Assembly: GCA_965277355.1 (NCBI GenBank)
Contig: CBDICN010000001.1
Coordinates: 1,054,001 to 1,118,000 of the forward strand
DNA from: RH-AL1 sp965277355
GTDB taxonomy: Bacteria; Pseudomonadota; Alphaproteobacteria; Rhizobiales; Beijerinckiaceae
Direction of reading: 5' to 3'
Length of the DNA: 64,000 nt
In this document: positions 36,461 to 45,669 of the stretch, one piece after another
How the letters are laid out: every line of letters starts with the position of its first letter
How positions within the stretch are numbered: position 1 is the stretch's first letter
The notes under the pieces: model-generated
Told to the model about the DNA's origin: nothing
The model's database searches: none
What the model saw: only the letters and a program-made list of their open reading frames with translations
Program-made: the position numbers and the translations under genes

Positions 36461-37050
36461 CAGAGGTCGTGACCCTTCTTCTTCATTTCCTGACGCACGC
36501 GGGCCATCATGTTGATCGAGATTTTCTGCTGCCAGGCTTGCATGCCCGATACCAACTGATTGAGGAAGAACGGCTGCGCGCCGACGTAGTGCCTGCCGGC
36601 ATCGCTGGCGAAGAACGCGTTGATCGCGTCGATGTCCTTCTCGGACAGCAGCGTGGCGTAGATGCGCGCCGACTGCTCGATCATCTCTTCGGACTGCCTG
36701 TCGAATTCGGGCTTGAGCGTCTCGAGCACCTGGTTCATGTCGCCGACGAGATCGGGTCGCGCCTGCGTCAGGGTGTTGCCGATCTGATCCATGAATTCCG
36801 GGATGATGATCTGGAACGAGCGGGAGATGCCGGTCGCGAGGATCAGCTTGCGCGCCTTGGCGACATGCTCCGCGGTCGGCTCCGCGGCAGGTGCCACCAT
36901 CGCCGGGTCGGCGGGCGCGACCGCGGTGGGCTGAGGCTTAGACGGCTCGTCCGCCAGGGCAGCGGACGCAGCCCAAGCGCTCAGGCCCAGGATCGACGCC
37001 ATCATGCGCCGGCACCAAAGGTCTCGATCGAAGCCGGTTCGTCTCAACAC
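36460..37050 (-). CDS. DUF2059 domain-containing exported protein
   Basis: This periplasmic protein of unknown function would be about 196 residues from the GTG at 37050. That start gives a basic N-region and a convincing signal peptide ending in AASAALA before DEPSK; ATGs at 37005 and 37002 are shorter alternatives. An Ala/Pro linker precedes the DUF2059 helical domain, with MIEQSARIYATLLSEKDIDA and INAFFASDAGRHYVGAQP, both typical of the family. It is co-transcribed with gor (TGATG overlap) and probably with upstream rpiA (38-bp gap). Confidence 0.85.
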   Translation of the reverse strand: MLRRTGFDRDLWCRRMMASILGLSAWAASAALADEPSKPQPTAVAPADPAMVAPAAEPTAEHVAKARKLILATGISRSFQIIIPEFMDQIGNTLTQARPDLVGDMNQVLETLKPEFDRQSEEMIEQSARIYATLLSEKDIDAINAFFASDAGRHYVGAQPFFLNQLVSGMQAWQQKISINMMARVRQEMKKKGHDL

Positions 37051-37088
37051 AGTCCTCGTCTCAACGCCGTCTCCGTTCCTCCGAATAT

Positions 37089-37832
37089 TCACTGTCCGCC
37101 CGGATTGCCGATGATCGTCACGCCGTCGGGCGCAGCGCGGATCACCGCGCAGGCGATGCCGATGAAGAGGCCGTTCTCCACCACGCCGGGGATGGCGTTG
37201 AGGCGGGCCGTCAACTCTTCCGGGACGGCGATGCGGCCGAAATGGCAATCGAGGATGAGGTGCCCCCCATCGGTCACGAAGGTCTCGCCCGGCCGAAGCT
37301 GCCGCAAGGCGACCGCGCCTTCGCACCCACAGGCCGCCGCCTCTCGGATCACCGCCGCCCGCGTCACCGCGAGGCCGAAGCGGTTCACCTCAACCGGCAA
37401 CGGGAAGCGGCCGAGCGTCTCAACCTCCTTCGATGCGTCGGCGATGACGATCATCCGCCGCGATGCCGTCGCCGTGATCTTCTCGCGCAGCAGGGCGCCG
37501 CCGCCACCCTTGATGAGCCGCAACGCGCGGTCATACTCGTCGGCGCCGTCGATCGCGAGGTCGAGCGCGGGCTCCTCCTCGAGCGTCGCCAGCCTGATGC
37601 CGAGCCCCCTCGCCTGCTCGGCTGTACGCTCGGATGTCGCCACGCAGACGATGTCAAGCCCATCGGCGACCCGCTCTCCGAGGAGTGCGACGAAGGCCAT
37701 GGCCGTCGAGCCGGTGCCAAGGCCGAGGCGCATGCCCGGCGTGACGAAATCAAGCGCCCGAACACCGGCTGCGCGCTTGGCCGCGTCCTGATCGAACGGC
37801 TTGCCATTATCGTTGGAGCTGGAGACGGTCAT
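37089..37832 (-). CDS. rpiA: Ribose-5-phosphate isomerase A
   Basis: It interconverts ribose 5-phosphate and ribulose 5-phosphate in the pentose phosphate pathway. The start is MTVSSSNDNGKPFDQD, preceded by AAGGA, giving 247 residues. Signature elements are RLGLGTGSTAMAF (phosphate loop), LDLAIDGADEYD (catalytic Asp) and LIKGGGGALLREK (catalytic Lys), all intact. It leads a minus-strand set with the DUF2059 and glutathione reductase genes, so NADPH-generating pentose phosphate flux and glutathione reduction may share a transcript. Confidence 0.95.
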   Translation of the reverse strand: MTVSSSNDNGKPFDQDAAKRAAGVRALDFVTPGMRLGLGTGSTAMAFVALLGERVADGLDIVCVATSERTAEQARGLGIRLATLEEEPALDLAIDGADEYDRALRLIKGGGGALLREKITATASRRMIVIADASKEVETLGRFPLPVEVNRFGLAVTRAAVIREAAACGCEGAVALRQLRPGETFVTDGGHLILDCHFGRIAVPEELTARLNAIPGVVENGLFIGIACAVIRAAPDGVTIIGNPGGQ

Positions 37833-37884
37833 GGGTCCTTTGCGGATCGCCTCGCAGCGGGTGTGCCGCCTGGAGTTGCGGGTT

Positions 37885-38250
37885 CTACTTGCCGGGGGGC
37901 GTGCAGACAACGGCCTCGCTCAGGACGTAGCAGATCGACATCATGCCCGTACGAAGATCGACCCGCCATACGCCGCTCTCCTGCTGGTGATGGGAGGCGA
38001 CGAGGGCGTAGTCACTGGCGCCCTGCGGGCCGGCGCCCTGCCCCGGCTGGTAGCATAGCGTCACGCCGATGGTGGAGGCACCCTCCTTGATGCCGTATTG
38101 ACAGGCGCCGACCTCGCCGGTCGATTTGTCGAGCCGGTAGATGCGGTTGAGGTCGTTCTCGGGCGAGGCCAGGAAGTCATAATTGCCGGCGGCACTGGAG
38201 GGGCAGGCGGCGACGCCGAGCATCGCCGCCGCAAGGACAAGAGCCCGCAT
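37885..38250 (-). CDS. Small exported protein of unknown function
   Basis: The 121-residue product starts MRALVLAAAMLGVAACPSSAAG, a signal peptide that could also be read as a lipoprotein signal (LGVAAC). The mature part contains NDLNRIYRLDKSTGEVGACQ and ends with VCTPPGK, with several Cys that could pair. The repeated pattern of tryptophan/valine strands (GVWRVDLRTGMMSICYVL) hints at a small beta structure. It lies upstream of rpiA (52-bp gap) and may be co-transcribed. No function is inferred. Confidence 0.65.
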   Translation of the reverse strand: MRALVLAAAMLGVAACPSSAAGNYDFLASPENDLNRIYRLDKSTGEVGACQYGIKEGASTIGVTLCYQPGQGAGPQGASDYALVASHHQQESGVWRVDLRTGMMSICYVLSEAVVCTPPGK

Positions 38251-38479
38251 CGAGCTACCCGTCGCGCGGACACTGAGAGGGAGAGGCGCGACGAACATGG
38301 TGACCCCGGAGTTTGTTGCGGCGTTCGGCCAGTCTCGCCCCTATAACCGACCGATCGGAGCAGCAAAACGGCAACGCGGCGGCGCGGCGCCGACTTTCGC
38401 GCATCGGGTCGCGACAAGACGCCCATCGCCAACGGGGTAAGCTCATTGCCCCGTCGGCCTGCGCTCGCTAAGCCGACCC

Positions 38480-39178
38480 ATGACCGAGCCAAACCCCGCC
38501 CCTCTCGTCGTCTTCGACCTTGACGGCACCCTCGTTGACAGCGCGCCGGATCTCGTCAATTCGCTCAACGTGATCCTCGAACGGGAGGGGATTCCAGCAT
38601 TCCCCGTCGAGCAGGCACGGAAGTTCGTCGGACGCGGCGGCCGCATGATGATCCGCCAGGGCCTGGAGGCCGCCCGAGCCCAGGTGTCCGATGGGCGGCT
38701 GGAGGAGATGTTCGCCGCTTTCCTCGCGCACTACGAGGACCATCTCTCGGTGAAGACGCGCTTCTATCCTGGGGCCGAGGCGGCCCTCGACAGACTGAGC
38801 GCCGACGGTCACGGCCTCGCGATCTGCACCAACAAGTTCGAGAAGCCTTCGAAGATGCTGATCGGCGACCTCGGCGCCACCTCTCGCTTCCGCGCGATCT
38901 GCGGCCAGGACACCTTCGCGGTGTACAAGCCGAACCCGGCGATGCTGCGCCTCACGATCGAGAAGGCCGGCGGCGACCCGACCCGCGCGATCATGGTCGG
39001 TGACACGTCGACCGACATCGAAACGGCCAAGGCGGCCGGCCTCCCGGTGATCGCCGTCGACTTCGGCTACGCGCCGGAGCCGGTCGCGACGCTCGGACCG
39101 GACCGCATCATCGGCCGTTTCGACCAACTCCGCGAGGCGGTGGCCGAGATGGCGCAACGCCTGCCGGCACCTCGGTAG
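38480..39178 (+). CDS. gph: HAD-family phosphoglycolate phosphatase
   Basis: It is predicted to dephosphorylate 2-phosphoglycolate. The 232 residues contain the four HAD motifs: VVFDLDGTLVDSAPD (motif I, nucleophile Asp), ICTNKF (motif II, Thr), the Lys in AVYKPNPAML (motif III) and MVGDTSTDIETAKAAG (motif IV). The cap domain carries VGRGGRMMIRQGLE, as in Gph. The close relation to rpiA-gor units is conserved in relatives. Substrate is inferred from family similarity; other small phosphate esters are possible. Confidence 0.87.
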   Translation: MTEPNPAPLVVFDLDGTLVDSAPDLVNSLNVILEREGIPAFPVEQARKFVGRGGRMMIRQGLEAARAQVSDGRLEEMFAAFLAHYEDHLSVKTRFYPGAEAALDRLSADGHGLAICTNKFEKPSKMLIGDLGATSRFRAICGQDTFAVYKPNPAMLRLTIEKAGGDPTRAIMVGDTSTDIETAKAAGLPVIAVDFGYAPEPVATLGPDRIIGRFDQLREAVAEMAQRLPAPR

Positions 39179-39276
39179 CGGGAGAGAGTACCCGTTCATG
39201 AACTTCGAGGCGGTTGCGGCAGTCGCGAGTTTTCTCTTCCCTTCCGCGGCGGTCGCTGTAGACAGGACGGCGGTGC

Positions 39277-39351
39277 GGGCGCGTAGCTCAGCGGGAGAGC
39301 ACTCCCTTCACACGGGAGGGGTCACAGGTTCAATCCCTGTCGCGCCCACCA
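39277..39351 (+). tRNA. tRNA-Val(CAC)
   Basis: The 75-nt gene includes an encoded CCA. The acceptor stem GGGCGCG pairs with CGCGCCC. The D arm is GCTC-AGCGGGA-GAGC, the anticodon arm CTCCC-TTCACAC-GGGAG (anticodon CAC) and the T arm ACAGG-TTCAATC-CCTGT. All stems pair. Confidence 0.95.
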
Positions 39352-39376
39352 TCTTGCCCTCCTCAAGACCGCGGCT

Positions 39377-40540
39377 TCAGAGGCGCATCAGCGCCTCCGG
39401 CGTGAGGTCTCGCAGCGTCGGATAGCCATCGACCGCCATCAGCAGGTCCGCCTCGGCGAGGATGCTGCGTAGCACGTGCACGACGCCGTCAGCGCCGTCG
39501 AGCGCCATGCCGTAGGCGTAGGGCCGGCCGATGCCAACTGCGGTGGCGCCGAGCGCGATGGCCTTGATGACGTCGGTGCCCGATCGCACACCGGAGTCGA
39601 ACAGCACAGGAACCTTTCCGCAGGCCTCGACCACGGCCGGCAGCATCTCGATCGCCGCGATGCCGCCGTTCGCCTGCCGGCCGCCGTGATTCGAGCAGAA
39701 GATCGCGTCGGCGCCGCCGTCGATGGCGCGGCGCGCATCGTCGGGATGACAGATGCCCTTGAGAACCAGCGGCAGCTTGGTCAGGGAGCGCAGCCACCGC
39801 AGGTCACCCCAGTTCAAGGGCTTGCCGAAGATGCGCGCCCATTGCGCGACGGCGGCGGCGACGTCCTCCTCCGGCGGTTTCGCCAGCGACTTGCGGAAAT
39901 GCGGATCGGACCAGTAGTTCGCCATCGCGTGCCCGCGCAGCTGCGGGAAGTTCGACGGGTTGAGATCGCGCGGACGCCAGCCGGTGAGCCAAGTATCGAG
40001 CGTCACCACGATCGCCTTGTAGCCGGCGGCCTCGGCCCGGTGAACGAGGCTCTCCGCGACGGCGATGTCCCTCGGCGTGTAGAGCTGAAAGAAGCCGGGC
40101 GTGTCGCCGAGTTCCTTGACGACGGTCTCCATCGGATCGTTGGCGAGCGTCGAGACCATGGCCGGAACGCCGGTCGCGGCCGATGCGCGTGCCGCCGCGA
40201 TATCGCCATGGCCGTCCTGCGTGCACAGGCCGATGACCCCGATCGGGCTCATGAACAGCGGGCTTGGGAGCTTCAGGCCGAAGAGATCGATCGACAGGTC
40301 GCGCGTCGAGCAATCGACCATCATGCGCGGCAGCACCCCCCAATGCTCGAACGCGGTGACGTTGCGGCGTTGGGTATGCTCGTTACCGCAGCCGCCAAAC
40401 ACGTAGTCGACGAGATCATCCGGCATCGCAGCGCGCGCCTTGCGCTCGAGCGTGGCGAAATCCACCGGGAGCTTCGGCTTCACGCCATTCAGGCCGCGGA
40501 AGTAGATCTCGTTCTGGTAATCCCCGAAAGCCGGCATCAT
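39377..40540 (-). CDS. FMN-dependent alpha-hydroxy acid dehydrogenase/oxidase (LldD-like)
   Basis: This FMN flavoprotein oxidises 2-hydroxyacids such as L-lactate. The 387-residue protein starts MMPAFGDYQNEIYFRGLNG. Family elements are LPSPLFMSPIGVIGL, FFQLYTP, KAIVVTLDTWLTGWRPRDL, the Lys of LVLKGICHPDDARRA, the catalytic His-Arg in IFCSNHGGRQANGG, and the FMN phosphate-binding DSGVRSGTDVIKAIALGA. There is no signal peptide. It lacks an N-terminal cytochrome domain. It probably belongs to the lactate 2-monooxygenase/oxidase-like branch; substrate is not assigned. An AAGGGA site precedes the start. Confidence 0.9.
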   Translation of the reverse strand: MMPAFGDYQNEIYFRGLNGVKPKLPVDFATLERKARAAMPDDLVDYVFGGCGNEHTQRRNVTAFEHWGVLPRMMVDCSTRDLSIDLFGLKLPSPLFMSPIGVIGLCTQDGHGDIAAARASAATGVPAMVSTLANDPMETVVKELGDTPGFFQLYTPRDIAVAESLVHRAEAAGYKAIVVTLDTWLTGWRPRDLNPSNFPQLRGHAMANYWSDPHFRKSLAKPPEEDVAAAVAQWARIFGKPLNWGDLRWLRSLTKLPLVLKGICHPDDARRAIDGGADAIFCSNHGGRQANGGIAAIEMLPAVVEACGKVPVLFDSGVRSGTDVIKAIALGATAVGIGRPYAYGMALDGADGVVHVLRSILAEADLLMAVDGYPTLRDLTPEALMRL

Positions 40541-40753
40541 CCATTCCCTTCTCAGCTGAACGCACCTCGCAAGCCGGCGCGAGCCGGAAATGTCACGCCG
40601 GTCTAAATACGACTTTAGCCCGATATGACGGTTACGCCCAGAAAGGCTTCCTGCTAGGTTCGTGGCAGAAGACTGAGGCGCAAACAAAGGCTTAATTCGA
40701 GCGCCTCAGCCTGCCTCGGTCTCCAGGACCAACACTCCACCGGTACCAAGCGG

Positions 40754-41515
40754 ATGCTAAGCAGCTCGCACGATCCCGACGCTCCGCAGGCTGCGGCGTA
40801 CGGCGAATGCGCCTTGTCGTTTGTGGCTGATATCGATCAAATGAAATCGATCGGATCAGTCTTGCATTCGTTCGAAAAGGCGATGGCGAGCTTCGGTTTC
40901 GAGCATTTCGTGATGTCCGACGTGCCGAGCGCTGTTGCAACGACGCAACCTCAGGTGATGCTGTCGAAGATCCCGATCGGCTGGGCAGACCTCTACCTCG
41001 AGCGCAATTACCAGCAGATCGACCCGATCGTTCATCTATGCAGGCGTTCGATCCGTCCCTTTGTCTGGCCCGCCGCCGAACGGAGCCATGGTCCGGCCAG
41101 CACGTCGTCCGAAGTGTTGGACCGAGCGCGCGACTTCGGCCTGGTCGAGGGCTTCACCTGTCCGATCCATGGCTTTGGCGGCGACGCCTCCTGCGTCTCG
41201 CTCAGCACGTCCGCGAACCTGCGACTCGATCGCCAGACCCAGCCGGCGGTCCACCTCATGTCGATCTACGCCTTCGAGCGGGTACGCGAGTTGCGCGTAG
41301 GCTTGCAACCCTCTCATCCCGCGCTCTCCGCCCGCGAGCGCGAGGTGCTGACCTGGGCCGCCGCAGGCAAATCTGCGGCGGGGATCGCCAAGATCCTGAA
41401 CATCACCGAACGCACCGCCATCGCTCACACCGTGAACGCAACGCACAAGCTCGGCGCCCTGAACAAGACCCAGGCAGTGGCCAAGGCGATCCGAAGCAAA
41501 CTCATAAACATTTAA
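40754..41515 (+). CDS. LuxR-family quorum-sensing transcriptional regulator
   Basis: The 253-residue protein has an N-terminal autoinducer-binding domain with the expected aromatic positions (IPIGWADLYLERNYQQIDPI) and a C-terminal LuxR/GerE helix-turn-helix (ALSAREREVLTWAAAGKSAA followed by ITERTAIAHTVNATHKLGA). The adjacent LuxI-type synthase on the same strand implies a cognate pair responding to an acyl- or aryl-homoserine lactone. The intergenic gap carries a weak inverted repeat. Regulation is probably autoinducing. Confidence 0.92.
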   Translation: MLSSSHDPDAPQAAAYGECALSFVADIDQMKSIGSVLHSFEKAMASFGFEHFVMSDVPSAVATTQPQVMLSKIPIGWADLYLERNYQQIDPIVHLCRRSIRPFVWPAAERSHGPASTSSEVLDRARDFGLVEGFTCPIHGFGGDASCVSLSTSANLRLDRQTQPAVHLMSIYAFERVRELRVGLQPSHPALSAREREVLTWAAAGKSAAGIAKILNITERTAIAHTVNATHKLGALNKTQAVAKAIRSKLINI

Positions 41516-41546
41516 TCGTAACCCTGTAATTTCTTACGATGCCCAC

Positions 41547-41560
41547 CCTGCCGATGCGGG
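41547..41560. promoter_or_regulatory. Weak inverted repeat, possible lux-type box upstream of luxI
   Basis: CCTGC-CGAT-GCGGG is a 5-bp inverted repeat with one mismatch, 41 bp before the luxI start, in the place where lux boxes lie. The symmetry is short, so this is suggestive only. Confidence 0.3.
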
Positions 41561-41601
41561 CTTAACATTCCTAACAAGTGATTAATGGCGGGGGCCAAGT
41601 C

Positions 41602-42255
41602 ATGCTAAAAGTTCATGTCATCGCGCAAGCGAATCGGCATCTCTACGAACCTTTGATGACGCACTACCATCAGCAACGCTACCGTGTTTTCGTCGAGGAG
41701 CGTGGCTGGAAAAACTTGGCGCGAAGCAATTCCGAAGAGCACGATCAATTCGATAATGAACATATGGTTTATTTGCTCGCCGTCGACAATGACGTTGTGA
41801 TCGGCGGCCAGCGCGTCTACCCGACTGTCCTGCCCCACATGTTGAGTGAAGTCTTCCCACATCTGTCGCAGTGGCCGCTGCCGCGCAGCCCCGACACCTG
41901 GGAATGCAGCCGCTACTTTTTGATGCGGGACCGACGTGGCCGCGCCGAGATCGCGCTCCTGGTCGCGATTCAGCAATTCTGCCTTGAGGAAGGCATCCGC
42001 CAGCTGACGGGGCTCGCCGAGATGTCGACGCTCTCTCGGCGTCTGCAGGCCGGCATCCGCCTGCGGCCGCTCGGTCTTCCGCAGGATATCGACGGCGAGT
42101 CGATTGTCGCGGTCGTGGCCGACATGAACCGCGAGGGCTACGAGGCCTCGATGAAGCGCTTGGGCGCGCTCGGCGCGCGTTGTTCGCCCCTCGTAAGGCG
42201 CGGCCTGGAGGTGGGCGCGATCGGCAGGCTGATGCCTCTTTACACGGCAGCCTGA
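41602..42255 (+). CDS. Acyl-homoserine-lactone synthase (LuxI family)
   Basis: It makes the autoinducer from SAM and an acyl donor. The 217-residue product starts MLKVHVIAQANRHLYEPL with a GGGGG-rich ribosome site. Conserved LuxI residues are visible: the Arg and Phe of RYRVFVEERGW, the acidic EEHDQFDNE, the GGQRVYPT segment and the invariant Glu and Arg in WECSRYFLMRD. An upstream ATG at 41578 is less supported. The acyl or aryl group cannot be predicted. It forms a co-directional pair with luxR, 86 bp apart. Confidence 0.92.
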   Translation: MLKVHVIAQANRHLYEPLMTHYHQQRYRVFVEERGWKNLARSNSEEHDQFDNEHMVYLLAVDNDVVIGGQRVYPTVLPHMLSEVFPHLSQWPLPRSPDTWECSRYFLMRDRRGRAEIALLVAIQQFCLEEGIRQLTGLAEMSTLSRRLQAGIRLRPLGLPQDIDGESIVAVVADMNREGYEASMKRLGALGARCSPLVRRGLEVGAIGRLMPLYTAA

Positions 42256-42275
42256 TCATCCGGCACGAATAGCCT

Positions 42276-42710
42276 TCAGCCTCTCGGCCTCGGCCTCGGC
42301 CTCCAGGCGGCCGGTGCCATTTCGAATCCCTCAAAGCGGAAGCCCGGCGCGACCGTGCAGCCGACGAGGGTCCACGCGCCGAGGCTCGTCGCGGTCTGCC
42401 AATGCCCTGCCGGCACCACAAGTTGCGGGCGCTGGCCGGCGCCAAGTTCCGGGCCGAGGTGGTGCGCCGTGGCATCGTGCCCGTTCGGGCTCAGCGTGAT
42501 GACCATCGGAGCGCCGGCGTGCCAGTGCCAGGTCTCGACGGCGTCCACCCGGTGCCATTCCGACACTTCGCCGACGTCGAGCAGGTAGTAGATCGCCGTC
42601 GACGAAGCGCGGCCGTCGATCTCGCACGTGTCGCGGAACGTCTCCCGGTACCAGCCGCCTTCGGGATGGCGCTCAAGCGCGAGCAGCCTGACCACCTCCG
42701 CCGCCGTCAT
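42276..42710 (-). CDS. Cupin-fold protein of the DUF985 family
   Basis: The 144-residue protein starts MTAAEVVRLLALERHPEGGW, the usual DUF985 beginning, with YRETFRD next. The cupin strands carry possible metal or ligand positions in EWHRVDAVETWHWHAGAP, and the later LVVPAGHWQTATSLGAWTLV and VGCTVAPGFRFEGFEM motifs close the barrel. Its ATG overlaps the mgtE stop codon (ATGA), so the two are translationally coupled. Function of the family is unsettled (some members resemble sugar epimerase or isomerase cupins). Confidence 0.85.
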   Translation of the reverse strand: MTAAEVVRLLALERHPEGGWYRETFRDTCEIDGRASSTAIYYLLDVGEVSEWHRVDAVETWHWHAGAPMVITLSPNGHDATAHHLGPELGAGQRPQLVVPAGHWQTATSLGAWTLVGCTVAPGFRFEGFEMAPAAWRPRPRPRG

Positions 42711-44131
42711 CCGAGCCTGAACCACAGGGTGGCGAGGCCAAGGAAGGACGAGAAGCCGACTACGTCGGTCACGGTCGTCACGAAGGCCGACGAGGACACG
42801 GCGGGATCGATATCGAACTTCTCCAAGGCCATCGGGATGAGGATGCCGCCGAGCGCGCCGACAGTGAGGTTTATGAGCATCGCACCAGCGATCACAACGC
42901 CGATCCCCGGACTGTATTTCTGATACCAGATCGATGCGCCGATGCCTGTGACGAGACCGAAGGCGAGACCATTCACCGCGCCGACGAGCACCTCGCGGGC
43001 AATGACGCGGAGCGCGTTGGCGCGCGAAAGCTCGCGGGTCGCGAGCGCGCGGACCACTACCGTCATCGTTTGCGTTGCGCCGTTGCCACCCTGGCTCGCC
43101 ACGATCGGCGCCAAGACCGCGAGCGCGATGATTTTCTCCATCTGGGCCGAGAAGACGCCGAGCACGGAGGAGGCGATGAAGGCGGTGATCAGGTTGACGA
43201 AGAGCCACAGGAAGCGGCTCCGGGTGATCTCCCAGAACGGATCCGAGAGCGTCTCGTCGGGCGAGACGCCGCCCAGCGCCTTGATCTCCTGATCCGCCTC
43301 CTCGCGGATGACGTCGACGATGTCGTCGACGGTGATGACGCCGACGAGCCGCTCCGCTTCGTCGACCACCGGCGCCGAGACGAGGTTGTAACGCTCGAAC
43401 AGCTCGGCGACCTCCAGTGCCTCATCCGTCACCTTGACCCGGCGCCGGTCGGTACGCATCATCTCGCCGAGCATCACGTCCGGCTGCGCGCGCATCAAAG
43501 CATCGAGAAAGACGTTGCCGAGCAGGCGATGCGCCGGATCGACGATGAAGATTTCGTAGAATTCGTCGGGCAACTCATCGGCCGGCGCGTCGCGCATCAT
43601 GTCGATGGCATGGCCGGCGGTCCAGAACGGCGGGACCGTCACGAGCGTCGTCTGCATCAGACGCCCGGCCGTGTCCTCCGGAAAGTCGAGCGAGCGCTTC
43701 AGGGCTGACCGATCGATCGCCGGCAGCGCGTCGAGGATCTCCTGGCGGTCCTGCTGATCGAGGTTCTCGAGAAGTGCAACGGCATCGTCGCTCTCGAGGT
43801 CCTGGACGTAGAGCGCGACCGCCGAATTGGGCAGCTCTTCGAGGATCTCCTCGCGGATATTCTCGTCGATTTCGGTCAGCGCGTTGAAGTCGAAGTCGCG
43901 CCCCATGATCGCGATGAGCGCCGCGCGCCGGTCCGGCTCGATCGCCTCGATCAAGCCGCCGAGATCGGACTCGTGAAGGTCGCCGACGAGCGCGCGCAGC
44001 CTGTCGCGATCCCGCTCTTCGATCGCCGCCACGACTGCATCGATGAAGGCCGGCTTGAGGTCGCCTTCGTCGTCGTGCGGCTCGTGCTGCAGGAGGTCCT
44101 CGGTATCGCCCATGTCATGGTCCGGCCGCAT
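42707..44131 (-). CDS. mgtE: Magnesium transporter MgtE
   Basis: This is a Mg2+ channel of the inner membrane, gated by intracellular Mg2+. The 474 residues start MRPDHDMGDTED. A helical N domain (EILEELPNSAVALYVQDLES) is followed by two CBS domains (FYEIFIVDPAHRLLGN and LVSAPVVDEAERLVGVI). A connecting helix and five membrane helices follow, with the pore signature SQGGNGATQT. All parts are of normal length. It is probably transcribed with the downstream DUF985 cupin gene and is divergent in position from tRNA-Leu. Confidence 0.94.
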   Translation of the reverse strand: MRPDHDMGDTEDLLQHEPHDDEGDLKPAFIDAVVAAIEERDRDRLRALVGDLHESDLGGLIEAIEPDRRAALIAIMGRDFDFNALTEIDENIREEILEELPNSAVALYVQDLESDDAVALLENLDQQDRQEILDALPAIDRSALKRSLDFPEDTAGRLMQTTLVTVPPFWTAGHAIDMMRDAPADELPDEFYEIFIVDPAHRLLGNVFLDALMRAQPDVMLGEMMRTDRRRVKVTDEALEVAELFERYNLVSAPVVDEAERLVGVITVDDIVDVIREEADQEIKALGGVSPDETLSDPFWEITRSRFLWLFVNLITAFIASSVLGVFSAQMEKIIALAVLAPIVASQGGNGATQTMTVVVRALATRELSRANALRVIAREVLVGAVNGLAFGLVTGIGASIWYQKYSPGIGVVIAGAMLINLTVGALGGILIPMALEKFDIDPAVSSSAFVTTVTDVVGFSSFLGLATLWFRLG

Positions 44132-44333
44132 GTCCGAAGGCGGCTCAGGCGTATTACGAGCGGCCTGTCGGCAATACAATCGCCGGCTCGCAGACAGAGG
44201 CGCTTTCGCCGCAGAAGCCTCGAACGACGAATGCCACGCGCCAGCCGTCGCCGAGCTTCGCCTGTCGGGAGGAGAGATCCGTCTGGGAAGGGCGGTCAAG
44301 CATTCGCCGCCTCAGCAGGCGAAGTATAAGGTC

Positions 44334-44418
44334 TGGTGCGGCCAAGAGGACTCGAACCTCCACCGGTCTCCCGACTAGCACCTCAAGCTAGCGCGTCTAC
44401 CAATTCCGCCATGGCCGC
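44334..44418 (-). tRNA. tRNA-Leu(GAG)
   Basis: The 85-nt gene includes an encoded CCA and a long variable arm. The acceptor is GCGGCCA/TGGCCGC, the anticodon arm CTAGC-TTGAGGT-GCTAG (anticodon GAG), the variable arm CGGGAGACCG and the T arm GAGG-TTCGAGT-CCTC. The 280 bp to its right (44419-44699) hold nothing recognisable. Confidence 0.93.
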
Positions 44419-44699
44419 GCACATAAAGCCGGGCACAGGAGCCCGCCGCGAGCGCCGGCCAGTCTAACAAATCGACCTCGCTCTGACAAGCAGGAAGCGG
44501 ATGACCGTCGATAGCATACGATTTCTCCACTTTAGGTAGCGCACGATCTGTCCGGTAGGTCTCGAGCTTTGCTGTCGCGACACATAACCCACCCGCGCCC
44601 ACGCGGCTTGTAACCACGACCATTACTAACCCGAATTCCTCAAACTGGACAGGTGCATCGGGGCTCTGAATCAGCGAAAGTTCTTCTACGACAAAGCCT

Positions 44700-45669
44700 T
44701 ACGTTAACGCAGAGGAGTTCCCCGATCCGACACACTGTAGCGCGGATTGGTTTGGTTTTGCACCCGTTGAGGGCCGCAAGGTCGAGGCCGCGTTCGACGG
44801 CGGCGCGATCACCTCGGACGCCGGGGCGCTGTTGCTCGGGGCAACCGCTCGTGCGGTCGGCCTGAATGGGCGCGTGGCGGACTGCTTCGCCGACGCGCGC
44901 CGCCCCCGGGTTGATCGAGCACGATGTCGGCACGCTGGTCGGCCAGCGGGTGTTCGGCATCGCGCTCGGCTACGAGGACTTGAACGACCACGATGATCTT
45001 CGCCACGATTCGGCGATGGCGGTGCTCGCCGGCAAGCTCGCGGCGCGGCGTTCGGATTGCGCGCCGGTGGCGGGCAAGAGCACGCTGAATCGGCTCGAGC
45101 TGAGCCGGCCCGAGCCGACGCGCTATCACAAGATCGCCCACGACGGGGCGGCGATCGAGCGGCTGTTCGTCGATCTGTTCCTGAAAGCACACAGGAGAGC
45201 GCCGAAGCAGATCGTCCTCGACCTCGACGCCACCGACGACCCGTTGCACGGGCATCAGGAGGCCGCTTCTTCCACGGCTATTACGACGGCTACTGCTACC
45301 TGCCGCTCTACGTCTTCTGCGGCCGTCATCTCCTCGCCGCCAACTCTCCGCTTGCCACCCCAGCCTGCTTCGCCGGCCGTGGTCCCTGGCGCGCTTCGCT
45401 CCGGCGCTCCAACATCGATGCCTTGGCCGGGGCCGTCGAGGAGATCGAGCAGATCGTACGCCAGATCCGCGCCCGCTGGCCGCGGACGCGTATCCTGCTG
45501 CGCGCCGATTCCGGCTTCGCGCGCAAAACCTTGATGAGGTGGTGCGAGGAGAACCGGGTCGACTTCGTGTTCGGCCTGGCGCGCAACGGCCGCTCACCGA
45601 GGAGGTCGCGGTCGAGCTCATCCAGGCCGAGACGGACGCCGGGCGGACCGGCAAGCCGGCGCGCGGGAC
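44700..45669 (+). pseudogene. Decayed IS1380-family transposase, truncated by the CRISPR array
   Basis: Three frames together give an IS1380-type DDE transposase: FDGGAITSDAGALLL, then IFGIALGYEDLNDHDDLRHD (as VFGIALGYEDLNDHD), the first catalytic Asp in IVLDLDATDDPLHGHQ, HGYYDGYCYLPLYVFCG, and the second Asp in RILLRADSGFA. Apparent single-base losses fall near 44906, 45260 and 45591. The C-terminal part is missing: the coding sequence ends at ...GKPARG immediately before the first CRISPR repeat. The left terminal inverted repeat was not identified. It is a remnant, not an active element. Confidence 0.85.
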
